Source of the DNA: Acanthaster planci
Lineage: Eukaryota > Echinodermata > Asteroidea > Valvatida > Acanthasteridae
Direction: 5' to 3'
DNA: 64,000 nt
Assembly: GCF_001949145.1 (NCBI RefSeq)
Contig: NW_019091380.1
Coordinates: forward strand, 2,596,310-2,660,309
Each line of letters starts with the position of its first letter. Position 1 is the first letter of the stretch. The position numbers and the translations under genes are program-made. The notes beneath the pieces were generated by a model. It had not been told where the DNA came from, ran no database searches, and saw only the letters and a list, made by a program, of their open reading frames with translations. Shown one piece after another: positions 50,001 through 60,399 of this stretch.

Positions 50001-52381
50001 TAGAACAAACAAAAAAACTATTTTTAGCTCACAACTTTTGTGCATATCAAAGTTAACTATTTCCCAAAGTTGAGTCAGTTGAATAATTATTCTGGCCTAA
50101 ACTCGGAACTATTAAAATGTATTCTTGTGCAAAATCGTTTATGATTTTTGGAAGTGCGTGCCAGAATTGAAACGTACTTGAAAGCCATGAAAACAGCCTA
50201 AATGACAAGGCATGTGTTTGTGGAATTCCCAGAAGTCATGCACGTATTGTCTATGTAGTAGGGCCTACTGGCTAAAAGGTGTGCACAAAAATCGACGAAA
50301 AAAAATCTATAAAACTGAGGGGGAAAAGAAAACACTTCGCTTACCAATAAAATTATTATTCTTCATTGTAGCTTTCCTTTCCTTGGACAACTTGACAGTT
50401 TTTATATCTTACCTCTTTGTCTCCATTGTGTCATTCAGATGCACCACCATCCGACTCGGTGATATTTCCAGTTCTGAGACTTGGATGGAGTCTATTATTC
50501 ACTCAAAACATTTGCCCGTGTTGCTTTCTATCCAGAAACTTGGAGAGAGTCTAGTCTCCATTCAGATCGTCCCTCGCGTCAAAACCAATACCACGGGTCC
50601 AAAATACGCTTGTTTCGCGAAGCGTGGAGTCTGCCAGAATTCACGGGTTGATATTTCGATCTGCGTTTATTAGCTTTCCTCAAGGTGTGACAACAAAATC
50701 CTGCATAAAGCCCAACCATCAAGTTGACCTTTCTTCTTATGGCTTTGTAGCTGCAATGTGGTTCGTAAGCCGATCAGATGACGGTTTCGTGTTCCCCTGT
50801 AAATAGAACAGGAAACTTGAGTGAGAAACAAGAGAATGAAAGTCGATATGCCTTATGAGGCTGTTTAAGGCATCCTACCTGTGCTGACTGCCTGAGTTTG
50901 TTGGGGCATTTCCAACTGTTCTTTTCCTACGTCTATGCTTATTTGGAACAAAAATGGACGGGAAAATAGCACAAGTGCAAAATAAATACGCGTACGAGGC
51001 TTTACAAGTTTTGAAAGGGTTGTTACATGTTTTTATGTTGTGTTTAGGGATACTTATACTTGCTGTTGTTTGTAACTGACATTTACTGCAATCCAATATT
51101 TTTGCTCCCCCCTTCTCTCTCTCCTATTTTCTGCTTTCTTCTTGGAGTCTGTTCATTTCCTTTTGTGGCTTTTCTTTTATTTTAGCCTTTGCTCCTATCT
51201 CAAATGTATATTGCTTTCCAATCAGTGTTGGGCATGCCCAATACACGGGGCCAGTGGAACAGCCTGAATGTAGCAACCCGAGCTTGTCAACCTTTGTCCT
51301 TTCTTCGAACACTATCCATAATTAAGAGAGCTAAAACCTCCAACTTTTCAATTTGAATACTCACAGTGAAATGTTAATTCTCAATTCAAAGAATTGGGCT
51401 GGCTTTTAGAAATACAAAGTTTACATTGTGTGAACTGGTGAATTAATGCAACACGTTTTAGCAGTATTCAAACTAACTCTTTCTGCTTTGCCGCAGCGTT
51501 TCATTTCCAACAAAACTCATATACAGCTGCAACGGGTCGTTGGCTGTTGAATTGTTTCTATAAAGAAAAAGTGGGCCGTGAAAGGTTGATTTACTCAAAG
51601 TGTTGGAGAAGACAGTTGTAGTAGCCCTATCTCCTTGGCCTAACTAATTAAGAAAAAATTGCAAAACTAAGACCATTATCGTGGTCATTAAAAAATACTA
51701 AATAAATTGTTTAACTGCTTTTCGGACTCCAGAACCGGAAACTTTTTGAGGTACAGGTACAGCCAGAATATTTTGCTCTTGGATAAAATTTTGAGCAGGG
51801 GCTATTGAAGTTATGCGAGCGTGGGATTATCAGGAAAGGAAAACAGAAAGCGAGGATTTGGATACGATTATTGCTTTGGTCGTTATGAGCAGAATGTTGT
51901 ATTGGCACGGTCCTTTTTGTGGCGGTTCGACTTTATTTCGTATGCACATATTTTTCATGCATCAACAGCTGAGACCATGAGCTTTCCAAACATATTTGAA
52001 ACGTATCAAAATCTGTTTGGACAGCGGGAAGTCTCCTTGTCTTCTTAGTCTCCTTACGAGTCACGATAATGTAAACTGTATCATTTCTGAGAATGTGCGT
52101 CATGGCACCACGTAACTTATTCCGTGTACGAATGACACCGCTGGTGTTCCTACAACTCAAACTCTCAACTCTTGAAGGAAGTTCTGGGAACCTCGGCAGT
52201 CGAAGGTACAGTAGGTTTCCCTGAAGATATTCTTGGGGTAAATGCATAGTCATCTATGGTGTACTGAACAACTCACCTCAGTTACGTCTGCCGGTCCACC
52301 TTTCTTCAAGAGTCTGTGAATGTGTGTTCGTTTTCGTTGAACAACATGCGCTACGTGTAAGAACTGGGCTAAGCGTAGCAT
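35085..52381 (-). CDS. EF-hand and multi-WD40 protein, WDR49/WDR64/EFCAB8 type
   Basis: Coding exons in reading order: 52381-52277 (tentative first), 48589-48426, 45982-45739, 45458-45318, an exon ending 44178 (rest in the N gap), 43677-43446, 43157-43111, 42949-42812, 42411-42223, 41747-41556, 40964-40710, 40135-39971, 39452-39300, 39054-38870, 38648-38475, 37864-37719, 37602-37451, 37105-36888, 36350-36283, 35695-35085. All visible junctions are GT/AG and phases agree; the total is 1192 codons plus the lost exon. An EF-hand loop DTSADGMVDWNE lies at residues 173-184. WD blades follow, ending DLRFWDI, HSAHLWNPF, GVVKVWDL, STITVWDL, GTIKVWNF, EIIVWSV, GFLHFWSI, HVYVWDV and CTARLWTI. A Ser/Arg-rich insert (38648-38475) interrupts the blades, and a 203-residue Ser-rich tail ends the protein. 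The family is reported in ciliated and sperm cells; a Ca-sensitive scaffold role is inferred. If the first exon is wrong, the start is the ATG at 48565. Confidence 0.85.
41857..41997. mobile_element. Fragment of GGGCGGATYCAGA repeat family
   Basis: ACGGGCGGATTCAGAACTAAAT and the following GGGTGGAGGCTTC ... AGGAATTTTTTCATTT blocks match the left half of the element at 46068. The right terminus is not evident; a C run ends the similarity near 41995. Intronic. Confidence 0.45.
42091..42208. mobile_element. Hairpin element built from CCAACTATGG/CCATAGTTGG motifs
   Basis: CCAACTATGGCC at 42091 is inverted at 42197-42208 (GGCCATAGTTGG). Three more AACTATA/TATAGTT motifs lie between. The element ends 14 bases from the splice donor of exon 42223-42411. 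Confidence 0.55.
44198..45052. other. Assembly gap (855 N)
   Basis: An uninterrupted run of N inside the WD40 gene. The 20 bases at 44178-44197 are the 3' end of an exon whose remainder is lost here. Confidence 0.99.
45515..45715. repeat. Degenerate trinucleotide repeat (GAY on minus strand)
   Basis: GTC/ATC/ATT triplets dominate (for example ATTGTCGTCATTGTCGTCAT). Read on the minus strand they would encode Asp/Asn/Thr-rich sequence, but this segment lies in the intron directly after exon 45739-45982. The short open frame it produces is not coding. Confidence 0.7.
46068..46312. mobile_element. MITE with GGGCGGATCCAGA termini
   Basis: AAGGGCGGATCCAGA at the left end is inverted at the right end as TCTGGATCCACCCTGGCCTT, with a small length difference. 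The element is about 245 bp and non-coding, in the intron between exons 48426-48589 and 45739-45982. Confidence 0.65.
46690..46805. mobile_element. Perfectly foldable inverted repeat, 46-bp arms
   Basis: The arms 46690-46735 and 46760-46805 start or end with GAGTTTGCAACGCGTT and carry GTCGAC at their inner ends. About 42 of 46 positions pair, around a 24-base loop. It is CpG-rich compared with its surroundings. Short ORFs on both strands here are products of the palindrome. Confidence 0.75.
48066..48161. mobile_element. Fragment of the GTAAACTCCG transposon family
   Basis: The right end ACTTAGTCGGAGTTTACCAAAA matches the right end of the element at 29645-30416, and AAGTCGGC and GTCGG motifs recur inside. 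No left terminus is seen. Confidence 0.5.
48590..52276. other. Putative first intron of the WD40 gene, or intergenic DNA
   Basis: If the exon at 52277-52381 belongs to the WD40 gene, this is intron 1. Otherwise it is upstream sequence. No further exon was recognised; ORFs of 60-150 codons here lack domain-like composition. Confidence 0.4.
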
Positions 52382-55300
52382 TCAGTGTTAATCCTCCAGA
52401 TGGCAGCTTTCTGGGATTATTTCCTGGATTTATCTGGGATTAGCTGTCATACGAGCAGCGTGTGACCAGCTTGCAAAAGGGACAACACCGAACATTAATT
52501 GTTGATCTGTGTTGTGTAATTTCATAGATATCGCATTCAAGCAAACACAAAACGGCCTCGAATCAGTGCCTTTGATGTTTATGAACAAAGTTTCCAAGCG
52601 CCGTTGCTATTTATGTCTCTGTGTACACATCATTACACAGCCCAGCCCAGCTCAAACAAGTCAACAAATTTACATCAGTTACAGCGAATAACAGGCATGT
52701 AAGGTGCGAGCATGTAAAATACAACAGGTTGTTGTAGTTCTTGAAATGGTATTTTTAGGTCTTTGTGAAGACTCAACGAAGCTTTTGAGACGCACAAACA
52801 ATGCTTGGCTTTCAGCTATGTGGGTCCTGTTCACCGTTACATTCACTTTGTATTTACTCAACCTGCCACGGAAATGCCAGTGCCTCGTTTGCTCTGGTAT
52901 AAGTGAGCACTTCAACAAGTTTGAAATTATCCTGAGCGGTTGACAGCCATTTGGTCAGTCAGCTCAAGGATGATCCAGTATTGTCATTGGCAGTTCAGCT
53001 AGTTTGCTTATCCGGAGGGCAAAGTTCCTCGCTCTCTTCGTCTGATCTTTCCTGGCGTATGTATGTTCGGGACGAACCGGTCACTGTGTTTACGCACTTT
53101 TGTGGACTCTTTAGGGAAATGATTTATCTCAGATATTTTGCATAAAAGGACGACAGAGCTAAACGCCCCGACTTCAGTTTTATTTTACACACACCCTACG
53201 GAGTTATAGGCTTATTCTCAGAAAGGTATTATTGTATTTCCAAGAGTGCAGTACTTTATGTATTTTTGATAATTCAGATCCATTATACATGTGTTTCTTA
53301 ATAACTGTGTGTAAAAAGGCCCATAGAATATCCTTGTTAGTCCTATGGGATAATAAACTTTTTATTGTATTGCATCTATAACTTTCATACCTGGGAACGC
53401 CAACTGTTTTTCTTCGCGCACATCGGGCCTATATCTGACAAACATGGCCTAAGAAAGTGGAAAAGGTATCAGTAAAACTTCGCGAAAAAGGAGGTTTCCC
53501 AACTTTCCATAAATATTACTAACCCCTAACCGCGAAACGCAGACAGTCACTATTTAAATATATTTAAGCTTCCGCAGCAGACAGATTTGCAGCAGTTTAT
53601 AAAAACAAAAGCGATATTTCCAGCGGTTGCCCTGTGTTGCCTTTCATAGGACATAGCAGCTCAGTGAGCAGAGCGCCTGTACGGTATTCTGGAGGTCGCA
53701 GGTTCAAATCCGATTCCAGTAAATACATTTTTGCATCTTTATAATTACTGTGTAAACTCATGGTCACTGTTCTTGTGGTTTGTTCGGTGGCATCGCAAAT
53801 CGTGAGTACATGTACTGTCATCAAAATGCGTGTACTGTCGACACCCATATGTCATTAAGGGCAAACAAATCTAGCTGGCGAAGTGCAAAATCAGTCAAAA
53901 AGAAATAGGTTGTCAAATAGAGTCCAGTTTTATGTCACATATACCGTCAACTTGGTTCTTTTTCCCTCGTTTCAATTTGGGTCTTGCTGAAAAGTAGAAT
54001 CCAAGTTTTTTTTTTAAGCACCGAACAGTCGTATACTGTTTTAAGGATTGCCCATTTTGTTGACGCTATTTGTTTTCATTTGAACAAATGCTTCAATTGG
54101 ACGTCTTAATCATGAGTTTCCGCTTTAGTTTCAGTTACAGCGATTGAAATATTCCATATAAACTTTTTTTCACTTATATTGCGTAATTTAAATCTTTTTG
54201 TACACAATGCTTACTCAAAGTGGTTTGTATATTTCCTCTCTAGATTGTTTTCGTGAACAAACAACTCTCAAGAAGACTAGAAATTAATCAGCAATGAAAC
54301 CAGCTCATAATTATACACGAAAAAGGAAGCTGTGGCTACAATACTAATTTCAAACAAAAACTTACATGTATAATCAAAATAGGGTCCTCTTTTACGTTGA
54401 AAGTCCGGTTCTTCAAACAAGATGAGCCAAATAAAACACTGCATGTGTTCCACTTTCAGGTGACAAAGCAAAAAGATTTCTCAAAAACTCGAAAGTTACA
54501 CGACAATTTGATTAATTCATATTATGCGCCTAAAAAAGAACAAACAAATAGGATCTAATTTCAAATAGGGCCCATGCGTGTATGTAACGTGTAGCACGCG
54601 TCACAGCAACACCCGTGTCTTGGCATTCTCTTTGGCCAAGCGAATACGGGAGTTACCAGAGCGGTACTGAACAATATCTACAGAGAACCTGTCCTTCCCG
54701 ATTGTTCAACGTTGGGGCACAAACAACCGCTTTTCAAGCTTTTCTTCTGCTAATTTTTGACCGATGATATATGGTCAAACCAGCTCTACATAAATACGTA
54801 TTTCGATGAATACTTGCAGCCTGTGATGCCAACGCACGTCTTATGTTGTTTTGTTACGAAGACAACGTCAGCCCGCTTTTTATTTGAAACACGTATGTGT
54901 TTTTCGTATCGATCATTTTGGATGCCATTCACCCTCCTTCGTAGTTTATTGCACACAGCAAGGTTGTGACGTAGCGCCAAAAGCGAATTCTTTGACAGAC
55001 AGAATCATTCGAAAGCGAAGGGCAAAGTGAAGTGGAGTGACATACGATTCGCTGTTCCAAGCACAAGAATCCTTCTTGTGTACCATCTTTAAAAGGCTTT
55101 CAAGGTTCATCAGAAATTACTCCTACTAAATGACGCAGGCGAGCGTTTCCCGTTGCCAGTTGCGTTTTCAGGCGTCGAAGCTCGGAAAAGTATGCAGTAG
55201 CTATGGGAAGAGAGTTATTGATGCATTTTTTGCACCTCTCTCCAAAAAACGCAACATGAGCGCTCTTCGTGACAATATCGACACATACAAACAGACCTAC

Positions 55301-57000
55301 ACAACTGCTCCAAAACTACGCTTCAAAGTGCTTGTGCCGATGGCAAAGTTTCAAACACCGGAACGCATAGAAAGGCGTCGTTTGTCAACACGCGGCGCGT
55401 ACTGTCTGTTTCCTAAGGGGCTCTTTCACCCGACCAGTATAAAGCGAGCTCAGTGGCGTTTGACAAACGTCGATATACGATCTGTCTTTAAGGTTTTAGC
55501 ATTCGTGTGCAAGTGAGTGTGTTCGCCATTCACAGAATCGGCCGACGATCCTGTTGCACTGATCCGCGATGCAACCATACTCACTGCAGTACTTGCATGT
55601 ACATGGAAAGCTATGCTTTTCTGTTTCCACACAGAGGGCTTCACTCTTGAGGTTTCCTTGCAGTGCACAATATGGAGAAACCTGCTTCACCGCGTGGTTC
55701 ATTCCTTCAAACGAGCTGCGGCAAATTTATTTCGATATTGAAGAGGAAATTGTGTGCACTAAAGCCATGTCTGTTTGGAGATTTATCGTGTTTGCCAAGT
55801 ACCCTAATGTCGCATTACCAAGGCGTATGTTGTGTCGTGGAAAGAAGACGTGCGTTTCTACTCCCGTCTATCGCGCGTGCGTTACGTTTGCTTGGAGATT
55901 TTACAGACAGGCGTTTCTTTGGACTTTAGTTGTTGGAACAAAAAACTCCGAATGAGGTGATACAAAAACTCCGAATGAGGTGATTGTGTTTAATTCGTTC
56001 CAACCTCGCGGGTGGTGAAATGGCTACCAAATGTCATAATGAACGTGTGTAAAAAAAAGCTTAATATTAATTTTTTCACCAAGACTCTTATAACAGGGGT
56101 GAGAAAAAAATAATACCCCCATCAGTGCCACTTTTATGTGATATGTATTTTCAACGTGTGTACATGCCAAGCCAAGGCATAAGCTGATTTGCCGTGGTAA
56201 GTTATTTATTATCTTGCGATACTGAGCAACTTACTCCAAAACACGTACCACTTTTCTGTATTAAACCCTACACAAAAGGGTCGCTCTCCCTCTGACAATT
56301 TGTTTCGAATCTCAAGCACCGCGCCGGGCACTGTGAACATCAATTTTTGCGCGACAATCTGCATTTCGGGATCACACCTCCGATTGAAAAGATCAGCTTC
56401 TTGTAATGAGTCGTTTTCTACCAACGGCGTTGTGCAGAAATCCCGGATATATCATTAGATTCCCTGTTCACGAGGTTGTCTAGGGGCCACGTTAAGACCT
56501 CTGAAATTGACGTGTTAAATTTGAATGGAAAAACCTTTAGGAGGCATTTACTGTTTCTAATTAGCCCGCTCTGCCCCCTTTCACGTGTATTATTAGCTTA
56601 GCCAACGGATGCTAAGTATTAGTGTTTCTGTCGCCGTTACTTCTCCGAAAATCAACCGCCTACAGTAGGTAATTGGGAAAGAGCGTCCCGCGACACTGTT
56701 ACGCCACCTCAGCAGAAAGACAAATCAGGGAGTATTCAACCCAAGGTGTTATCTGTCATGCCATATAAGTGAGAGAGACAAAATCTTGGCTGTTTTTAAC
56801 AAAGTTGCCTGAAGATGCACACACCTTGTGTTCCAACACGGATTGCCAAAACATGTATTACTTGGAATAAGAAGCTTGTGGAAGGTTCGGCTAAAGTCAC
56901 ACCAACGTGTCTCATGCAATGGAGCAGTGGTTGACTGTTATCTTAACAGTCCTCCCTGCACGTACTGGCTTTGCAGACAATGCATTTGGTCCGAGATGCT
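52382..57000. other. Region without recognised genes
   Basis: Several ORFs of 60-130 codons (55130-55516, 55569-55955) have no recognisable domain and overlap one another in different frames. A TATAAAG lies at about 55438. A 23-bp near-tandem duplication (CTCCGAATGAGGTGAT) is at 55938-55984, and a SINE is at 53652-53752. The segment from 54.5 kb onward is richer in CpG than the rest of the window. Confidence 0.4.
53652..53752 (+). mobile_element. tRNA-derived SINE, copy 2
   Basis: A tRNA-like head (AGCTCAGTGAGCAGAGC, ACGGTATTCTGGAGGT, then a B box with GGTTCAAATCC) is followed by TGCATCTTTATAATTACTGTG. Head and tail match the minus-strand copy at 21930-22042. The mismatched anticodon stem and unrelated tail argue against a functional tRNA. 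Confidence 0.7.
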
Positions 57001-57680
57001 AGCACTCAAGATTTCCATGAGTTTCAAAACCGGCACATAGAAATGAAACCCGGGAGTCCTAAAATTCCACTCCAAAATACATGTATACGCACACAAAAAT
57101 GATGACGTCCACGCAGGTAATAACTCTCACACTGTGAAGTCTTTGTTTCCAGCCGGTATGTGTGAATATCATGCCTGCCTGCAGGAAGGAAACGCTGATA
57201 AGGGGACATTCTTTACGTTCGCCGCTGCACACAATGTCCCGCATGCAATCCATGCATAGAATCGGGCATCTGTGTGGGTGCACAGATCCGCGGTGCCACT
57301 AGTCTTGCTACTGATACTTTCATAGAAGCTATTACGTCGCCTTCGCGTACACAATTGGTACTTTCTGCGTTCCCTAATCGAATCCTCCGATCTTCAGGAG
57401 AGTGCTCTTTCTAATGCGGACTCCGGCCCGTGCTTCACCGCACAAGAAACGCGTGTTGAAGGATGCTGGAACCATCGACTCCTCGCACTTTGTGCATGGT
57501 GGAAAACCATTCAAGGCAAACCACTTTAACAAGTTTCTCTTCCAAGTCCTAGCTGGTACTGCAGGGGGGAATTATGACTTCTAAAATCAAGTAGAATACA
57601 TGTGTATGCCACACCATTAATATTTTGTGTGACGACTTCATCTCTAACTCCAAAAGCTTGTATGTATCACAGTTGTTTGG

Positions 57681-57688
57681 TATAAAAG
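57681..57688 (+). promoter_or_regulatory. TATA box of unit 1
   Basis: TATAAAAG lies about 25 bases before a conserved GCACTGCTCAG block that also follows the TATA box of unit 2. It would drive the pseudogene at 57759. Confidence 0.5.
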
Positions 57689-57758
57689 CCACCACGTTCG
57701 GCACTGCTCAGAACAGTTCTCCTTGCCAGCTTCACTTGTCAACGCTTTTGACTACACG

Positions 57759-58230
57759 ACGGAGAACAGGTTCGAGGCCGATTTTCTGGATGTGAGGGTG
57801 GACCCGTTCGATCCTTTTTAACATTGAAGTCCAAAAGGCTCCGGAAGAGACAGATGAGCAGGAACAAGAGGACGGCGGGGGAGGAACAGAAGGGGAGGGG
57901 GGAGTAATGTGCCACCCCCAGGTTCTGCTACGAGACCACGGCCTATTTCCTGAAACCACGAAAATGAAGTATGGTCTAAAAGGTAAAACGTAGTCCACCA
58001 GCAAGACTAGGATGGCAAGGCCTCCGGGAAGGCGACATCATGGACCGGAGACGCAGGAAAAGTCTCTACAAGTAAACCCACTCCAGAGCACGCCAGATTC
58101 ACCCCCGAATCCGACCGCTCTGAATCCGACGCCTCTGCATCCGACACTTCTGAATTGGACTGCTCAGATGTGGCGAACGATTCCGACTCTTCAGATGTTG
58201 GCAATGAGTCAGTCGAGACTTTGGAGTGGA
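57759..58230 (+). pseudogene. Decayed paralogue of the 59551 single-exon gene
   Basis: The sequence aligns with the intact copy at 59551-60090 throughout. The start codon position reads ACG instead of ATG. After RVDPFDP a one-base length change and a TAA interrupt the frame, and further frame changes follow. It carries only one of the two VDPFDPLY modules, so the module pair was either lost here or gained in unit 2. The promoter block and the downstream stem-loop persist. It is unlikely to give a protein of the original type. Confidence 0.65.
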
Positions 58231-58453
58231 ATACAAGAAGTCCGGCAGCTCCCACGCAGAAGACGGTGCATAGTCGTCCGACGGTGGAAAGGGCGGACGA
58301 TTTATCAACGGCTGACTTGTTAATGTTAAGGGACTAAGTGCCCAACAGCTAATGACGTCCGGGGAAAAGACGGACACTACAGTCGCTGGGACTGATTGAT
58401 GATCAGTATTTCAGACTTGGAGGTGTATAACAAGTCAGTTCAGCCAATTCAAA

Positions 58454-58469
58454 GGAGCTGTGTAGTTCC
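58454..58469 (+). other. Conserved small stem-loop, unit 1
   Basis: GGAGCTGTGTAGTTCC can form a six-pair stem (one G-T pair) with a GTGT loop. It is identical in unit 2 although the flanks differ. It lies about 230 bases after the pseudogene end. Confidence 0.4.
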
Positions 58470-59418
58470 ATTATACACTCTTCTGTTGTGAATGTCGTTA
58501 GTCTAGGTTTCATATCAAGCGAGAATCTCTAGCCAGCTCATTAGCATTAAAAGTGCCCCCACAGTATCTTTTGCAAATGGAGATCAGAGATTGTTTGGCC
58601 CCTCACATTTGTATTTGTGTGGGGATGTTGGCATGTACGTTAATGAGGCCCTAAACAAGGCTGATTTTACAGTTTTCAATGGGCTTGAATGAATTAGTGG
58701 ACTGGACCCATATCTGGGTTTCTTATGGAATCCTGGTGGTCCTTTCCTCATTTTGTTCCGTCGCTAGTTTGAATTTTTCTGCGAGCTTTTCCCGTTATTT
58801 CCACGAGTTAATACGGCCACAGCCTAGGATGCACAGGTTGATTAGCGTACATGCATTTACGCCTTTCCGTGTTCAACGATCCATTCTGCCTTTCCATCGT
58901 CATCTTACATGTTTATTGGTCTGATAGTACTCAAGATTTCCACGAGTGGCATAAAATGTAACCCGAAAGTCCGCTCCAATCAGAAATATACGCGCACAAA
59001 AACTGCTCCGCGTAAATTTTGTCCATGACGAGAATACACATACTGTGGAGTCTTTCTGTTTCCAGCGGGTACACGTGTGTATCATACCTGCCCGCAGGAA
59101 GGAAACACAGATATGGGGGCATTCTTCACGTTGACTACTGAGCACAGTAGTATCTTGTGTGTAAATCCATGCACAGAGTGCGTGTCCGTGTGGGTGCGAA
59201 GATCCGCGATATGACTATACTTGCTGTGATGCAGTCACGTTGCCTCCGCGTACACAAGGAGCCCCTTCTGCGCTCCCACTTCGGCTGTGTTCCACCGCAA
59301 AAGACACGCATTTTTAAGGATGTGGAACCCACCACTTTATGTAGTTTTTGCTCCTAATCCCTGCTGGTACTATACTACAACTTCTAAAAACACGTGGAAT
59401 CCACACCAATGTGTGCGA

Positions 59419-59429
59419 TGATGTCATCA
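59419..59429 (+). promoter_or_regulatory. CRE/AP-1-like palindrome upstream of unit 2 TATA box
   Basis: TGATGTCATCA is a perfect 11-base palindrome apart from its centre and resembles ATF/CREB-type sites. It lies about 42 bases before the TATA box. Unit 1 has a degraded counterpart (TGACGACTTCATC). Confidence 0.35.
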
Positions 59430-59471
59430 CCTCTTGCTCCAAAAGCGTACACATGTATTACAGTTGTGGGT

Positions 59472-59479
59472 TATATAAG
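59472..59479 (+). promoter_or_regulatory. TATA box of unit 2
   Basis: TATATAAG is followed 11-22 bases later by GCACTGCTCAGTAGG, a possible initiator conserved in unit 1. The ATG lies 72 bases after the TATA box, giving a 5' leader of about 45-55 bases. Confidence 0.55.
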
Positions 59480-59550
59480 CACGGTCTGCACTGCTCAGTA
59501 GGTTCTCTTGCTGCTCCACCAGTCAGATAAAGAAGCTTTGGGATAAACCA

Positions 59551-60090
59551 ATGGAGGGAAACGGGCTCGAGGGCGATTTTCTGCAGGTGAGGGTTGACCC
59601 ATTCGATCCTTTGTACCTCGAAGTCCAAAATACTGAGGAAGAGATAGGTGACAAGGAACACGAGGACATTGGAGCCGATCAGCTGGACGTGATGGTTGAC
59701 CCGTTCGATCCTCTTTACAAAGAAGTCCAAAAGGCTCCGGAAGAAAAGAAGAAACGCGAGGACAGCGAGCAGGAACAGAATGGGAGTGATGTGTCACTCC
59801 CAGGTCTTGCTACAAGACCACAGCCCAAAGTTCCTGAAACCACGAAAATGAGGCATGATCTGGAAGGTAAGGCAGTCCACCAGCAAGAATTGGCCCGCGA
59901 AGCCTCAGAGAAGGCGCTATTGTGTACCGGAGACGTTTGCAAAGTCTCTGCAAGTCGACCCCCGGCTAAGCGCGCCAGATTCACCCCCGAATCCGACGCC
60001 TCTGCATCCGACGCCTCTGAAACTGATAGCTCAGATGTGGCGAACGATTCCGACTCTTCAGACGTGGGCAATGGACCACGCGAGCCTTAA
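59551..60090 (+). CDS. Single-exon gene, unknown family: VDPFDPLY-repeat acidic protein, 179 aa
   Basis: I do not recognise this protein. The intact ORF starts at an ATG just after a short leader behind a TATA box. Two copies of an approximately 34-residue module carry VDPFDPLY at residues 15-22 and 49-56, each followed by a Glu/Lys-rich segment (LEVQNTEEE, KEVQKAPEEKKK). A basic PPAKRARF at about residues 137-144 resembles a nuclear localisation signal. Residues 146-172 are a Ser/Asp repeat (SDASASDASETDSSD). No signal peptide, membrane segment or known catalytic motif is visible; most of the chain is probably disordered. It is the intact member of a tandem pair. An ATTAAA lies at 60321-60326, just before a conserved stem-loop. 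A nuclear, chromatin- or RNA-linked role is only a guess from composition. Confidence 0.55.
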   Translation: MEGNGLEGDFLQVRVDPFDPLYLEVQNTEEEIGDKEHEDIGADQLDVMVDPFDPLYKEVQKAPEEKKKREDSEQEQNGSDVSLPGLATRPQPKVPETTKMRHDLEGKAVHQQELAREASEKALLCTGDVCKVSASRPPAKRARFTPESDASASDASETDSSDVANDSDSSDVGNGPREP

Positions 60091-60327
60091 GAGGTTCATA
60101 TGAAAGACAAACCCGTACCCTCACGCGCAGAAGACAGGTCCGAGTTGTTCGACAGTGGAAAGGGCGGACGATTGACTGGCTTGCTTACTGATAGGGGACA
60201 GGGGGCTAACAGCTATTGAAATCCTGAGAAAAGATGGACATTACACTGTAGCTGGCATTGATGTTCAGTGTGTTAGACTTGGAGGGTATACATGTAAAAA
60301 AAACCAGGTCCGTTCAGCCCATTAAAA

Positions 60328-60343
60328 GGAGCTGTGTAGTTCC
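60328..60343 (+). other. Conserved small stem-loop, unit 2
   Basis: GGAGCTGTGTAGTTCC is identical to the unit 1 copy and lies about 240 bases after the stop codon at 60090. It could be a 3' UTR element of the gene; ATTAAA precedes it directly. Confidence 0.4.
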
Positions 60344-60399
60344 ATTTTACACTCTTCAGTTGTGAATGTTGTTGGCTTGTTTCATTTTGGGGTGTCGTA

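Noticed and set aside
50212-50673. A 153-codon plus-strand ORF
   Set aside because: No domain, no promoter or splice signals, and an atypical Cys/Tyr-rich start; most likely chance.
51933-52253. A 106-codon minus-strand ORF beside the tentative first exon of the WD40 gene
   Set aside because: It lies downstream of that exon's donor, inside the intron, and no acceptor joins it in phase.
55130-55516. The peptide SALRDNID shared by this ORF and a minus-strand ORF at 47248-47514, reminiscent of histone H4 LRDNI
   Set aside because: Flanking residues do not match H4 or each other, and an eight-residue match between two random frames is expected about once in a window of this size.
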